A DNA stretch of 64,000 nucleotides from Prochilodus magdalenae (lineage: Eukaryota; Chordata; Actinopteri; Characiformes; Prochilodontidae): assembly GCA_024036415.1 (NCBI GenBank), contig JAMWET010006774.1, positions 62,001 through 126,000 on the forward strand, written 5' to 3'. Below, piece by piece: positions 21,725-34,047 of this stretch. Position 1 is the stretch's first letter, and every line of letters begins with the position of its first letter. The notes beneath the pieces were generated by a model that saw nothing but the letters and a program-made list of their open reading frames with translations, searched no databases and was not told where the DNA came from. The translations under genes were made by a program, and so were the position numbers.

Positions 21725-22100
21725 CCATCAGAATGGGGTTTGAGTTGAGACTTTGACTACACACATCATTCAGACATGGACTTGCTGTTCTGCATGGTTG
21801 TCTTGCTTTACTGCAGTTTTTACAGCAGAGGATTTCAGTATAGAGATGAATTCATTGTTCTGTCTAATATCGTAAGCTGCTTGGCAGTTACATAGTGCTA
21901 CATCAAGACACTACCACCACCATGTTTCACTGCTGTTTACATGTTCTTTAAGTCAGATATACCACGATACATGCCTTCCAAAAAATCTTCCTTTAAACTC
22001 ATTACTGCAAAGGACATTTGATAAAGTCAATATAGAAATCAGTTATCAAATTTCCATTTGTGGAGCTGAAATGAAACGTTAGCATGAGTTTTAATGTTCT
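21725..22100 (-). pseudogene. Second decayed Tc1-like relic
   Basis: 'gagttgagactttgacta', 'actaccaccaccatgtttcactgctg' and 'catgccttccaaaaaatctt' match the same transposase region as 19021-19420. It is heavily mutated. The stretch 22100-22770 beyond it holds nothing I recognise. Confidence 0.5.
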
Positions 22101-22775
22101 GTCCAAGAGCTGATGAAGGCTGCATCTGCAGTTTCCTTCATGATCACACAGTGAAGTGTTTGTGGGTTTGAATGAATTTTGTACTTATTTCCCACAGTAG
22201 CCACTAGCATATTCAATTTTTTTTATATACAGTAAAACCACTTTTATTCAAATTACTGTCTTTTAAGCAATTCTATACAGAGATATGTGTTTAGTAAAAA
22301 ATTCTGTCTCCATTTTAGACCAGAAAAAAGATTACTTAACACTTAATAGCTTGGTCAGGTGTGTGCTTCTGCTAGGCTTCACAGACAGTAAAGACTTTTT
22401 ATACTACTCATGCCAAATACACTTCAATTTGCCTGGTGCTCTCTTGAACTTTGGACGGTTTAGTGGTGGAGAAGCCTTCCTCTTCTGAGGAAGTAGCACC
22501 GTTGCTTGGCTGTACCATGGGATGGTCCTTCAAATGGCATCTTATGTACTCAAGACTATTGAAATTCCAAATCAGATATATGACCTATAAATTTAGCTTA
22601 TATTAAAACTGCAGTTAGCCACGCCAACATGACTGGCATTAGAACAGACCTAATTTTTAAGGTATGACTACAGTATGACTAAAGTCAATTAAAATGGTAC
22701 ATTTCATGCACATATTCACTTAATTTAAATTGTGAAGCATACTTTTATATTATGCAAAAAATAGAAGATCTGAAG

Positions 22776-24420
22776 TCAACTACTACACCTCTTACCAAGT
22801 TTGTGGATGGCTTCATCACTTGTCCAGCAGGTCTTAAACTTCGGCAGAAGGATAGCTGAGGCAATTAATTTTGGGTCAGCAAGCATCTGTCCAAAGTGTT
22901 TTTCAATTCCTGCTTGAAAAGCTTCCAACAAGGAGCCACAGAACTTGGAGGAATGACAAAGATTGTCAAGCTTAACCTTAAGAAGGGTAATTGTAGGTAC
23001 CAGCCACCCCATGTGGACACTGGTTTCTCCCTGAAGAACATTGATGGCCTTGGCAATTGGACTCATGGTCTTTGCATACTCCACAAGAAATGACTTGTAT
23101 AAACAACATGTATAAACCTGTTAGGAACAGTGACGAAAGACATATTTTTAAAACTACATTACAATGAAGGCCACTATATTTACATGTAAAATATCTGTAG
23201 CACAGTGTTTCCCAACCCTGGTCCTGGAGGCACACTGCCCTGCACATTTTATTGCTGTTCCTGCTTCATCACCCCCCTGCAGCTCTGAAAGGGCTTGTTA
23301 CTGAGTTGATTAGTTGAATCAGGTATGTAGGGAGCAAGGAAAGATCTAAAATATTCAGGGCTGTCTGCCTCCAGGATCAAGGTTGGGAAACACTGCTGTA
23401 GCATATTTTTAATTGGTCTGTACATTGGAACCTGTAGTATAACACACAGCTCTAATAGCTCCTTCTCCTTGTTCCCTTGTAATATGCAGTATCCTCTTCA
23501 CAGCCAAGAACAGTGAATTCCACCTAGTATCATTTGGTCTTAGGAGCTGGAGCTTGCACTGATCTAGGATGATCTCGGCAGCCATGGTGGAAATGGTAGA
23601 AAATGCAGAGCGAGCGATCTTGTAGGTTGCATCTGCATTTGCTCCTAAAGCATCAGTTGTAGACACCAAGTTGAGGAGATGGCAGGCACAGCAATGATGT
23701 TTCGGCAGTTGATATTCCAAGCCATCACCCTCATCCAACATCGACAAACTGTACCTCTATACCTGTATGCCCTTCATCATCTTCACCGTCTTGTTCTACC
23801 ATTTCACCCTCATGTAGCATGGCAGCTTCAGGTAGTTCTGGATTACTGTTTTCATCCAGGTCTTCATAAACCCTAAATGCCTTTATGAAGTTGGAGCCAT
23901 TATCCGTAGTTGTACATACAATCTTCTCACGGATGTTGTATTCTGAGTGTATGTTATTCAGTGCACCAGCAATTGCAGAAAAAGTATGGGATCCCTTTAG
24001 CTGTGTGCATGCTGAAGCAGCAGAGCATCTCTCCAGAGTGTCAGGATTTCTCCAGTGAGCAGTAACACCAATGAAACTTTGTCTGAACACAGTCCAGCAA
24101 TCTGTTGTGGCAGCATAGTGAATCTCATGCAAGACAGCCTTCAAATTCTTCTTCGTGTCCAATACAGCTTTTTCCACTTTTGCCTTCACTGTCCCATGTG
24201 ACATCACAATGACATCGGGTTGCAGGTGTTGCACAAGACGTTTAAAACCCACCTGCTCAACAACGCTGTAGGGGTGCAAGCCTTGTATGACAAAGTTTAA
24301 GATAGCATCATCGACACTCTTCGAGCTTCCCCTTATTTAAGCTGCTTAGATGATGGACACACATCTAAAACGGACGGTCTTTTGCTTGCAGATGCAGTCA
24401 GCTTTTTGTACCTTTCCAAA
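22776..24420 (-). pseudogene. hAT-superfamily (ZBED-like) transposase, broken
   Basis: Three minus-strand frames follow each other: 24279-23731 (TDCWTVFRQSFIGVTAHW; CTTTDNGSNFIKAFR), 23747-23409 (CACHLLNLVSTTDA; LLRPNDTRWNSLF) and 23084-22776 (EYAKTMSPIAKAINVLQGE; ADPKLIASAILLPKFK). These are the ribonuclease-H-like core and hAT dimerisation-side motifs seen in ZBED-type transposases. The 5' part (24300-24420) resembles a BED-finger region with stops. A frameshift near 23740 and a 194-bp MITE (23203-23396) break the gene. It is a dead element, not a domesticated ZBED gene. Confidence 0.75.
23203..23396. mobile_element. hAT-type MITE with 8-bp target-site duplication
   Basis: Ends CAGTGTTTCCCAACC and GGTTGGGAAACACTG are inverted repeats. 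The flanks carry a perfect 8-bp direct repeat CTGTAGCA (23195-23202 and 23397-23404). The inner text 'ctggtcctggaggcac...ctgcctccaggatc' extends the inverted repeat. It sits inside the hAT transposase pseudogene. A related remnant lies near 32530-32640. Confidence 0.88.
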
Positions 24421-24453
24421 TGATTAACATGCTTCGTCTTTGGGACAGAGACA

Positions 24454-24454
<1 letters not shown>

Positions 24455-24495
<41 letters not shown>
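24455..24495. repeat. (CA)n microsatellite
   Basis: Perfect CA run of about 40 bp. Confidence 0.95.
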
Positions 24496-24496
<1 letters not shown>

Positions 24497-24774
24497 TCAC
24501 ATTTTGTGAATAATTGTATAATTGTATTGCCTTTCTATCCTGTTGTTTTTAGCTGTATAACCTTAACGTCTCCATTAACAAACGAGCAGACCAAAGTAGC
24601 AGTTGGAGTAGATGGCTGTCAATACTCATTCTGAACATAGCAAATCAAATGCCATGGATTTGGTATATAAGGCATTGTGATGTATTTACTGCTTGGGCCT
24701 GTAAGCACCTTTGTCCACAATCTTCATAAAGGGATTTAGGTCAGGTTGCATTGACCTGTGGGCTCACCTACATT

Positions 24775-24925
24775 TACATTTATGGCATTTAGCTGACACT
24801 CTTATCCAGAACGTCTTGCAGGGTTAATCATATCACAGGTAGGCCAATGTAGTGTTAGGAGTCTTGCCCAAGGACTCTTATTGGTGTAGCACAGCACAAT
24901 CACCCAGACCAAAACGTAGCTTGTT
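24775..24925 (-). mobile_element. SINE with L2-type tail, fragment
   Basis: 'acatttatggcatttagctgacactcttatccagaacg' is the reversed L2 3' tail, followed by the same body as the copy at 25768-25980. The tRNA-like head is missing or degraded. Confidence 0.65.
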
Positions 24926-25506
24926 TTCTAAGCTCAAGTCAGAGCAAAGCAGCACCCACAGTGACTAGAAGGAAACTGTGACCGATCATGTGATGCATCT
25001 AAGAACACGGTGGTATTTTACGCTAATGTGTTTCTGGGCAGTCGTCTTCATGATGCACCTTTTGTGTTATCAAAATAGCATTAGAACTGAACATCACCAA
25101 TGTGTTCCTGACCGTGGGCTTTTTAAAGTACACCAATGTGAAGCTCATTATTGACACAGAAAGCCTAATCGCTGCACACCAACCTGCATATAATAATGAA
25201 AGATCATTGTTCTCCTCCATTAGTTGCCCAATGGGCATGACACTGTGCCTTGAAAATGTGTGCACGCGGAAGTTGAAGGTGTGTCGGTGTGACAAGTTGA
25301 GAAGATGCACACCACTGCTTTGAAGTACACAGGCAGAACCTCTCCTATTCCCTCAGAGTCCTGGCTAGCCCCAGCAGTACGCCTAGCAAAAAGACTGGTG
25401 AGAAAAGTACTTTGACTTATTTCATGCCCTGCTGGCTAACAGGTCTGCTCATCCTGAGGCAATAACCTTTGACATTGTTTTACTTAGTTTTTGCACTAAA
25501 GGACTT

Positions 25507-25713
25507 GTGAAAAGGCCAGGTGTTTAAGAGTCAGCCTGTACCTCGAGCCCTTCCAGCGTCTGGTACAGCTCGGCTTGACCCACCATCCCTCAAAAATGTA
25601 TGGGAGACAAGTGTCCAGACTCTTTTTCTGTCCTGGGCATTCTCAAATGGAGCGCTAAGTTGCTCTGGAGAAGTGCGTCTGCAAAATGCCAACAACGTAA
25701 ATGTAAATGTTTA
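25507..25713 (+). mobile_element. L2 LINE 3'-end fragment
   Basis: 'cagcctgtacctcgagccctt', 'acaagtgtccagactctt' and '...gaagtgcgtctgcaaaatgcc...taaatgtaaatg' match, in order, the last part of the L2 copy at 14040-14536, with an internal deletion. Confidence 0.75.
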
Positions 25714-25767
25714 TCAGACGTCAAAAAGAAACAGCCTAGATGAATTCTTTGCAGTGCTAGAGAAACA

Positions 25768-25980
25768 TTTACATTTATGGCATTTAGCTGACGCTCTTAT
25801 CCAGAGCGACTTACAAGGTTAATCATATTACAGCTATGCCAATGTAGTGTTAGGAGTTTTGCCCAAGGCAAGGTGTAGCACATCATAGTCACCCAGACCA
25901 GGAATCGAACCCCCATCTCCCATATGGTGTGATATCTCAGTGACAAGTGGTGTTTTTGGTTGCACCACACCCACCACAAA
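25768..25980 (-). mobile_element. tRNA-derived SINE with L2 tail
   Basis: On the minus strand a tRNA-like head includes the Pol III B box GGTTCGATTCC (complement of 25892-25902). It leads into a short body and the L2-type tail, read on the plus strand as 'tttatggcatttagctgacgctcttatccagagcg'. Sharing this tail with the LINE at 12.94-14.54 kb fits mobilisation by L2 machinery. The intervals 24930-25500 and 25985-26500 hold nothing recognisable. Confidence 0.75.
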
Positions 25981-26514
25981 TGTGGTTTGGATAATTTATG
26001 ATATCCTGTCTGCTACGAAGGAAACCAGAGGAAAATCTGACTGTTGTAAACTGACTGGTTTCTATTGGTGATATTGCAGTAGGTGTGAACTGTATCCTAT
26101 CACATTAGTAGTTACTTCATATATATCTTGGCTGTATTGGGTCTTTGGCAGTTGTTAGAAATTTGGCTCTTCAAGAAGAATCAGGAGACTGGAGATGAGG
26201 TTCAGCGTTGTGTTGAGTTCATTTACACATACAGAGATGCATGGATACAGCTCGATTGGTCAGCAGTCCAACAAGAAGAGTTTTTGGGCATCAAAAATAC
26301 AGTAATAAGATGAAGACGGGGGTTTTGAGGAGGGGCAAGTGAGGAATGGTGATAAGGGTGATCAAAATAAAGAAGGGGAAGGAGGGGATCATGAAGGGTA
26401 TAGGGGTTCATCATAAGGTAATGATAACAAAAGGTTAATCCATATGAACAAGATAACATATGTTGATGCTAGTTTCTCTCACAGTGCATGACAATGTGTA
26501 TCACGTTAGCCGCT

Positions 26515-27002
26515 GTGTCAGACAAAATGGAATCCAAGACCGACGTGTGCAGAACTAGAAGCCACAGGAGCTTTATTAACAAGCGGGTAATCAACCAAGC
26601 AACAATATACAGAACCACGACAGAAAATAGATACAGGGTCAGGGACAGGCTTAGGTCCAAACCGGTAAAAGAGAGCAGCGGGAGCAAACGGGGTGGAGTT
26701 AAAAGGGGTGAGGCGGAGAGGAGAGTCTAAAGAGGGTAAGCTGAGATTCAGAGCCAGATAGTCAATCGAAGCACAAGGGGGAAAAGACGAAAGAGTAGTC
26801 AGGAAACAAAGGAAGTCGAGACCGGAAAAGACCATAGAGAGTATAGACAGCGCTCAGAATTGCAAACCAAAGTTAAGCAAAAGTTTCGCACAGTGTACAT
26901 GATAACCAGGGCTTAAATACAGACTGTGATTTGAAACAGCTGAACTAAAACTCAGGTTACCTGGAAGGAATCGGAGAATCCGACCGGGAGCAGGAAATGA
27001 GA
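26515..27002. mobile_element. Possible LTR-like interspersed repeat
   Basis: 'aggagctttattaaca', 'gggcttaaatacagactg' and 'gagcaggaaatgagaca' are word patterns of a fish LTR-type repeat read in reverse. No target-site duplication was found and the boundaries are rough. From 27010 to 27670 nothing is recognised. Confidence 0.3.
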
Positions 27003-27677
27003 CAAATAAAGTTCATTCACAGCATGTTGTAGAGCTATATTTAGTATTTGGTGACTGCACTATACCCACCCTGTAAAGAAATATTCAATGTTTTAATTAA
27101 CTGCAATTAATCTGGTTTTCTTAGTGTTAACAGAGCAACATGCTGTGTTTTATATTTAAACTGAATCAATTGTACAGTGCATTTGGTTTACTTGTTGTTT
27201 TCCACTGTTCTAATGTTTTCTACTTTTCAGCAAAAATAATGCAACCATTTTAATGTTAATTCTTTATTTAAATAACTTACCAGCTATGGTTGTCTTTACA
27301 CTGGAAGTTCACCATCTTCATACACTTTCTGCATCTTCTACATTTGATGTTTGACTTTAAGTCCTTTACGTTACAACCACTTAATAAGGCTGAAACAGGA
27401 CCTTTTTGCTTCCTTGACGTTGCTTCACCCACTGGATCTGTTCAAATGAAGTGGTACTGAGATTTTTCTCATTCCGGAACCAAAACACCCGCCACTTTTT
27501 CAGATACCATCAACCAATAGCTGCAAGCCAATAGCAGCAAGGTTGGAGTGTCTAATAGAGAGGACACCACCATCAAGTATCACTGTGGTGTTAAGAATGA
27601 TCCACCACCCACATAGCTGCTCATGACTATTGAAGAACAGGGTAAAAGGAGATTAAGTATAAAGTATGCAGTGAAAC

Positions 27678-28387
27678 TGTAAGGGTTCGAGCTGTGCCAC
27701 CTGCAGCCAGCAGAGGGCGGCAGCAGCTGTGCCGTTCTAGGGGGACTACAGCCCAGAACTCCAACTCCCAAAATGCCCCAGGCTGATCAAGCCGACAAGC
27801 TGCACCTGAGGCGTCGGCCATAAAAGCCCCCATCTAACAACAGTCTCAGAGAGAGAGAGAGAGAGAGAAAAAGAAAGAAAGAAAGAAAGAAAGAGATAAA
27901 AGAACAAAAAGAGAAAGAAAGAAAAGAGAAAAGCAGTCAGTGCTTAAAAGAATTAAATAACTACACAGAGTAGACAGTGTGGGCCACTCAGAGACCCACA
28001 AGTCCCCTTTCTGTTAAACCCTCTCCTGTTTATTTCTGTTCTTTTATTAAGTTCTCCTTTCGTTTGAGAATGTCGTCCTGGTGTCGCCTTTGTTTGTTTT
28101 TCCCGCTATTTCTCCCTCTCTCTCAAAAAAACCCTTCTGTCTCGCCTCGCGTGTACTGCCGCGTAGAGCAATGGTCACACGTGGGGCTGCCACTCCAAAG
28201 GTCGGGATCGATCCCCGTCTAAACCTCCTCACTTTAAACACGTTTCCCCAAACAGTTCACTCCCCACACACATAGTTTCCCGTGCATCCCCATCCAGGAA
28301 GTCCGTTTGCTTGCAGTATAAACCTTTATATCGCCGCAAACGGATTCACGCCCTGCGTTTGGGTCCAAACCCAACCGCACCGTAACA
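27678..28387. mobile_element. Solo LTR with perfect 5-bp target-site duplication
   Basis: The unit starts TGTAAGGGTT and ends CACCGTAACA (TG...CA) and is flanked on both sides by GAAAC (27673-27677 and 28388-28392). Length 710 bp. It includes a (GA)n/GAAA-rich tract (27849-27935) and no coding region. This is what remains after recombination between the two LTRs of an endogenous retrotransposon. Gypsy versus another superfamily cannot be decided here. Confidence 0.75.
28158..28235 (+). other. tRNA-like module inside the solo LTR
   Basis: A-box-like 'gtagagcaatgg', then 'tggggctgccactccaaaggtc' (an anticodon-stem-like spacing), then a B-box-like 'gggatcgatcccc'. Spacing resembles a tRNA-derived SINE head. 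No acceptor stem pairs cleanly, so this is not a functional tRNA gene. Confidence 0.35.
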
Positions 28388-28731
28388 GAAACCAATCAAC
28401 TTCAGTCTGTATTTGTAGAACTACAAAGTGTTTCTACATGGTCAGTAAAGGTGATACAATGGACAATGAGTGTAAATACAAGGTGGTGGTTTTAATATTC
28501 TGATATGACGGTTTATTTGCTTAACAGATGAGTTTTTTACATGATCTTTTTCCACTTTTCCGGTAATTATGTTAGTCTGTCTTTCATACAACATTACATT
28601 TATGGCACTCAAGTGCACTGTCCTCCCAGAGCACCCTCATCCTCCTATGATAGTACCAAGTATTTCAAATCAGTAAGAAACACTGTACACTGATTATGGC
28701 TAACTAATGTCACTGTATCTATTTGATTGTA

Positions 28732-29790
28732 CAGGCGCTGGTCATAAAATTAGAACATCATGAAAAAGTCGATTTATTTCAGTAATTCCATTCAAAAAGT
28801 GAAACTTATATTATATTCATTCATTACACACAGATTGATATATTTCAAGTGTTTATTTCTTTTAATTTTGATGATTATAACTGACAACTAATGAAAATCC
28901 CAAATTCAGTATCTCAGAAAATTAGAATATTGTGAAAAGGTTCAATATTGAAGACACCTGGTGCCACACTCCAATCAGCTAATTAACTCAAAACACCTGC
29001 AAAGGCCTTTAAATGGTCTCTCAGTCTAGTTCTGTAGGCTATACAATCATGGGGAAGACTGCTTGAGACAGCTGAGACTGCTTCTTGTCCAAAAGACGAC
29101 CATTGACACCTTGCACAGGGAGGGCAAGACACAAATGGTCATTGCTAAAGAGGCTAGCGGTTCACAGAGCTCTGTGTCCAAGCACATTAATAGAGAGGCG
29201 AAGGGAAGGAAAAGATGTACAAGCAAAAGGGATAACCGCACCCTGGAGAGGAGTGTGGAACCAAACCTATTTAAAAATGTGGGGGAGATTCACAAAGAGT
29301 GGACTGCAGCTGGAGTCAGTGCTTCAAGGACCACCACGCACAGACGTAGGCGAGACATGGGTTGCAGCTGTCGCAATCCTCGTGTCAAGCCACTCTTGAA
29401 CAAGGAACAGCGTCAGAAGCGTCTCGTCTGGGCTAAAGACAATAAGGGCTGGACTGCTGCTGAGTGGTCGACAGTCATGTTCTCTGATGAAAGTAAATTA
29501 TGCATTTCCTTCAGAAATCAAGGTCCCAGAGTCTGGAAGAAGAGCGGAGAGGCACAGAATGCACGTTGATTGATGTCCAGTGTAAAGTTTCCACAGTCAG
29601 TGATGGTTTGGGGTGCCATGTCATCTGCTGGTGTTGGTCCACTGTTGGTCCAACATTTCTGCAGTAATCCAGGCAAAAGAAGACCCAACTAAGTATTGTG
29701 CTATACATGCTCTTACTTTTCATGTTTATACTTTTCAGTTGGCCAACATTTTTTAAAAATCCTTTTTTGTATTGGTCTTAATTAAAGTAA
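28732..29790 (+). pseudogene. Tc1-like transposon, 3'-truncated, with disrupted transposase
   Basis: The left end follows a TA (28730-28731) and starts CAGGCGCTGGTCATAAAATT, a fish Tc1 TIR. The transposase frame 29063-29569 keeps helix-turn-helix-like residues (SQSSVSKHINREAKGRK), ending near VMFSDESKL (first catalytic Asp). Homology continues out of frame as VMVWGAMSSAGVGPL. The right TIR is missing: homology stops near 29785. It cannot move by itself. From 29790 to 30290 nothing is recognised. Confidence 0.8.
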
Positions 29791-30289
29791 AATAAATATT
29801 AAATTAAATAAATATTATTGAGCTACACATACAGAAGTAGTGTCTCTCAGTCTGGCGTTGGGTTATATCAGTCTAAATTTATCATCATGTATTGTTCCCC
29901 ACACCTCTTTCTGGATCCCACTATTCTTTTGACCATACGTGAAATTAGAAACTGACAGAGGAATCAACCAATCACACTTTTCTACAACCAGCGGTGGCTA
30001 ATAAAGGGTAGCGGTAAAATGTGTTCTGGACGTTTTAGTTAGTGACTCTGAAAGCCGTAGGCTAATCAGGTTTCATTCAGCTGTTCTTAACAGGAAAGGA
30101 ATGGCCATAATATGTTCAGTACAATTTCTTGTTTATTATTTAGTAATAACAAAATATTTAATTATTAATAAATGCTTACATTCAAAGTTGTTACTGTAAA
30201 ATCATCTTATCATTACCTACTTATTACCGGTTTATAAAGTTCTACCAGAATATGCTAGCTAGCGAGTAGACCTTTCACTCAAACTTGCA

Positions 30290-30667
30290 CATCAGAGACT
30301 CGACTGAGGCTGAAAGCCAAGCCCTTAGAGGTCTCTAGATTCTGAGTCGAGTTTCTGGAGCACAAATCAATTTTCAAGTCTCTGGTGAGTATGTATGAAT
30401 CGGGTCTCTATGAATTGGGTCTCTGGGGTATGAGTGAGAGTGGAGCCTCTGGGGTGTGAGTGAAGTATCGGGAATCTGTGTTAAGTCTCTGAGGTGCGAG
30501 TCTGTGTTAAGTATCTAGGGAGCATGTCTGAGTGAAATTTCTGAAATGCAAGTTAGATCCAAACCTCTGGGCTGTGAGTCAGAGTCAAGTCACTGGGGAG
30601 TCAGGTCTCTGAAGAATAGATCCATGTCAAGTCTCTGGGATGCAAGTCTGGATCAAGACTTTGAGAC
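30290..30667. repeat. Degenerate repeat arm, inverted relative to the next minisatellite
   Basis: Repeated 'gtctctggggtgtgagtctg' words are the reverse complement of the 'cagacttgtgccccagag' core of the array to its right. Diverged relatives reappear at 31660-31800. Confidence 0.6.
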
Positions 30668-31300
30668 TTGCCTAGGACTTGCACTGCCGAGACTCCACTC
30701 AGACTTGTGCCCCAGAGGCTTGCCTCGGACTTGCACTGCCGAGACTCCACTCAGACTTGTGCCACAGAGGCTTGCCTCGGACTTACACTGCAGAGACTCC
30801 ACTCAGACTTGTGCCACAGAGGCTTGGCTCGGACTTGTACTGCAGAGACTCCACTTAGACTTGTGCCCCAGAGACTTACATTGGACTTGCACTGCAGAGA
30901 CTCCACTCAGACTTGTGGCACAGAGGCTTGCCTCGGACTTGTGCCACAGAGGCTTGCCTCGGACTTGCACTGCAGAGACTCCACTCAGACTTGTGCCACA
31001 GAGGCTTGCCTCGGACTTGCACTGCAGAGACTCCACTCAGACTTGTGCCACAGAGGCTTGCCTCGGACTTGCACTGCAGAGACCCCACTCAGACTTGTGC
31101 TCCAGAGACTTACTTTGGACTTGCACTGCAGAGACTCCACTCAGACTTGTGCCCTATAGACTTGTCTCACACGTGCACTATATAGACCCTCGCAGACTTG
31201 TGGCCCTGAGACTTACATTGGACTTGCACTGCAGAGACTCCACTCAGACTTGTGGCCCTGAGACTTACATTGGACTTGCACTGCAGAGACTTGTGCCAAA
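30668..31300. repeat. 52-bp minisatellite, about 12 copies
   Basis: The unit runs 'cttgcctcggacttgcactg' then 'cagagactccactcagactt' then 'gtgccacagagg'. Some copies are shortened. Because 52 is not a multiple of 3 and the unit lacks stops in several frames, it creates long overlapping open frames (286 codons at 30546-31406, 163 at 30668-31159, two more on the minus strand). None is a gene. Confidence 0.95.
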
Positions 31301-31309
31301 CAGATCCTT

Positions 31310-33200
31310 GCACAGATCTATGTTAGCCATCTCAGCTGTGTGGGTGTACATGTGTGAAGGCAACATGAATAACTGGCTTTATCTGATTGTACAGCGGTTA
31401 ATCTGAAACTCTTCTGCTTATCTCTGCGATACAGATGCTGGCAGGCACGCTCTTCTCACCACAGATGTAGCAGACACTGTTAACAAATCATCTGATAAAA
31501 TGAGCAAACTGTAGGTGCAAGGGTCTATGACCAAAAAAGCCTGAAAAGATTACTATGCTATTTATTTACTTGGGTACTACATCTGCAGTTTGAAAGTTAA
31601 AGTTAAAATTAGTGAACAATAATGCCAAGTGCTAAAACTGCTTTAAAATAAAGTGCACGATTCAGCTCAGACTCACATCCCGGAGACCCGACTCTAACAC
31701 GGTCCCCAGAGATTTTATTTCAGAGATTTGACTTATACTTTAAAGACTCGACTTTAAAGAGTCTTGATTCAGACTTGCACCTCACAGATATTAGCTCACA
31801 TTCTGGGGCAGTGATTCTCCATCCTGGTCCTGCAGGTGTATCGGATGGGAATAAAAGAATTTTTTTTTTTTTTTTTATTTCACATAAAATCCTTCCCTTA
31901 TTATATTTGTTATTTCTGTTGGTATTTCTGGATGTTTTTATTTTTTTTATGTTTTTCTGGTCAGTTTTGTTGAGTATAAAGTGATCGGAGAAGCAAACTT
32001 TTATTTTGAAACCGCGCATGTTCCGAATATCGGCGCAAGTCTGCCTTTCTCGTCAGTTCGCGGTAAAACACTTTGAGGAGAGGTCGGTATTTTCAATCCG
32101 CATAAACCATAGTTATAAAGTTGTTTAAGCGCTTTTCATGCACCGAGTAAGTTGATTAATATGTATTTTAGTACTGAGAATGGGATATTAGTTTTATGCG
32201 TAGTGCTTGAAGTAGCGAGTGTTTTTTCATTCCGTGCAACAGATTGGATGAGTTAATGTAGGTGCAGCTAGCAGTATGGCTAAAATGGTGTGCTTTTTCT
32301 CTCACAGCTGCTTGTGTGTAAGAAGAGGACAGAGAACTCACTCCATGCGGTATTTTTGCTACTCTCATTCCATGCACAGAGAGAGGGAGAATACACTTCC
32401 AGGTGTACGGCAGAACATGTCCAGTCTTTCCATCTCTCACAACTACACAACGCAGAGGGTCTTGAAACTCAAGGGGGCGTGGTCAAACCAACTTGGGCAG
32501 AGAGACACACACGCACACACAAGCCGGCTACACAGGCACCCTGCCATGCACGTTTTAGTGGGTTTCCTGCTTTAGCACACCCCTGAAAGGGCTTGTTAAT
32601 GAGCTGATAAGCTGGCTCGGGTGTGCTGGGAGCAGGGAAAGGAGTCATGGGGTGGTGAAACTCTTAGTGTGGTTTGCTTACTATGTGAAAGTAGGTCATC
32701 GATCTTCACTGGTAAATATATTCCAATCTGCTCAGACTGGAACCTGCTCTGGGGTTACATCCTAAATGCTGTATTACTGTTATAATGCATTCAGTGAGGT
32801 AGTTTGGTCCTGGCTCTGGAAATGATGTATAATAACAAAACCTTTACCAAGAATGTGCTTCTGTAAGCGTACATGATCCAAAATATTGAAATACTTAATT
32901 GAAATGTTTAATTCTAGATATTATGGGATTTTAATTTTAGCGTTGGTCTTAATGCCCATCTGCAAAGAGCAGCTGGAACTAAACTCAGCAGTGTAAACCT
33001 TGGGGTTGAGGACTCATGACGCAGTACCACTCTGGTTATTCATGTTCCTGGACATCTTGATGTCCAATATTTATCACCCCACTTAATCTGAGCCTGTGAC
33101 TGACATGACTGTCAGTGTTGGATATTGAAAGCAATAATCTGTGTTAAAGTATCATTACAGCAGTTTTCACTTTTAATATATTCAAATACAATAACTTAAA
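31310..33200. other. Intergenic stretch with only repeat remnants
   Basis: A T-run lies at 31860-31877. A decayed copy of the 'cctggtcctg...' MITE family lies near 31800-31845 and 32530-32640. No supported gene. Confidence 0.5.
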
Positions 33201-33384
33201 CCTCAGAGTAGGGTGGCCACATGTCCGGTTTTAGGCTGACCGACCAGTTTTTCAAGTCCCAGTCTCCTATTAGTCCTCTTTTTGGGATAAACTACTTAAT
33301 GTTTACTCGCCAACAATACTATGTGTACTATTGTCTAAAAGACATGCTTTATATTTCATTGGTTTTTCAAAGTCATGTGACATT

Positions 33385-33640
33385 GTTCCTTTCTGTGTGG
33401 AATGTGCATGCTCTCCCCGTGTCTGGGTTTCCTCCCACAGTCCAAACACATGCAGTCAGGCTGACTGGTAATACTAACTTGCTCCCATACCTCCACCCCT
33501 GGTGTGAATGTGTATGTCCATGCGTCTGAACTGCAACAGACTGTTGGCCTGTCAAGGGTGTCTTCTGTCCAGTGAGTGCTGGAGTAGGTTCCTGCACCCC
33601 CATGACCCAAAAGGTTAAAGTGGTTTAGAAGATGAGTGAG
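33385..33640 (+). repeat. Widespread fish interspersed repeat
   Basis: 'tgcatgctctccccgtgtctgggtttcctcccacagtccaaacacatgcagtcagg' through 'ctggagtaggttcctgcacccccatgaccc' to 'tttagaagatgagtgag'. This is a very common vertebrate/fish repeat, with fragments also at 1264-1400 and 18862-18980. Its class is not assigned. The interval 33640-34040 holds nothing further. Confidence 0.6.
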
Positions 33641-34047
33641 TTTTATTTTTTTTTTTAAATTTATATACCTAAATAAATAAATACATACATACACATATGG
33701 TAAGAAACAAGTCTGAATTTGTAACCTCCAAACAAAATTGATTGTATACACAGCAATGTATAAAAGCCATCACACACACTGTGAATTTTGTGAATGCTAA
33801 GATTTTATTAGATATTTTTTCAGTCAGAAACAGTAATATTTAACTCTGAGTTTTAGACAGTGCTTATTTTAGGATAGGAACACAATAGAACTAAACTAAT
33901 ACTCCAAAGACCTACTGAAAAGCAAAGGCTAAAAAGATTTAGGAAATAAGATGAGATAATCCTTTATTAGTCCCACAGTGGGGAAATTTACAGTGTTACA
34001 GCAGCAAAGGGATAGCAAGTAACTTCTGATCACAGTAACTTTTTTCC

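Noticed and set aside
22776..24279. A domesticated ZBED host gene
   Set aside because: A frameshift and an inserted MITE break the coding region, so it is a dead hAT element.
28158..28235. A functional tRNA gene
   Set aside because: Box-like motifs are present, but no acceptor stem pairs and it lies within an LTR.
30546..31406. 286-codon open frame, the second longest single frame in the window
   Set aside because: Generated by the 52-bp minisatellite; equivalent frames exist in other phases and on the other strand, and there is no domain.
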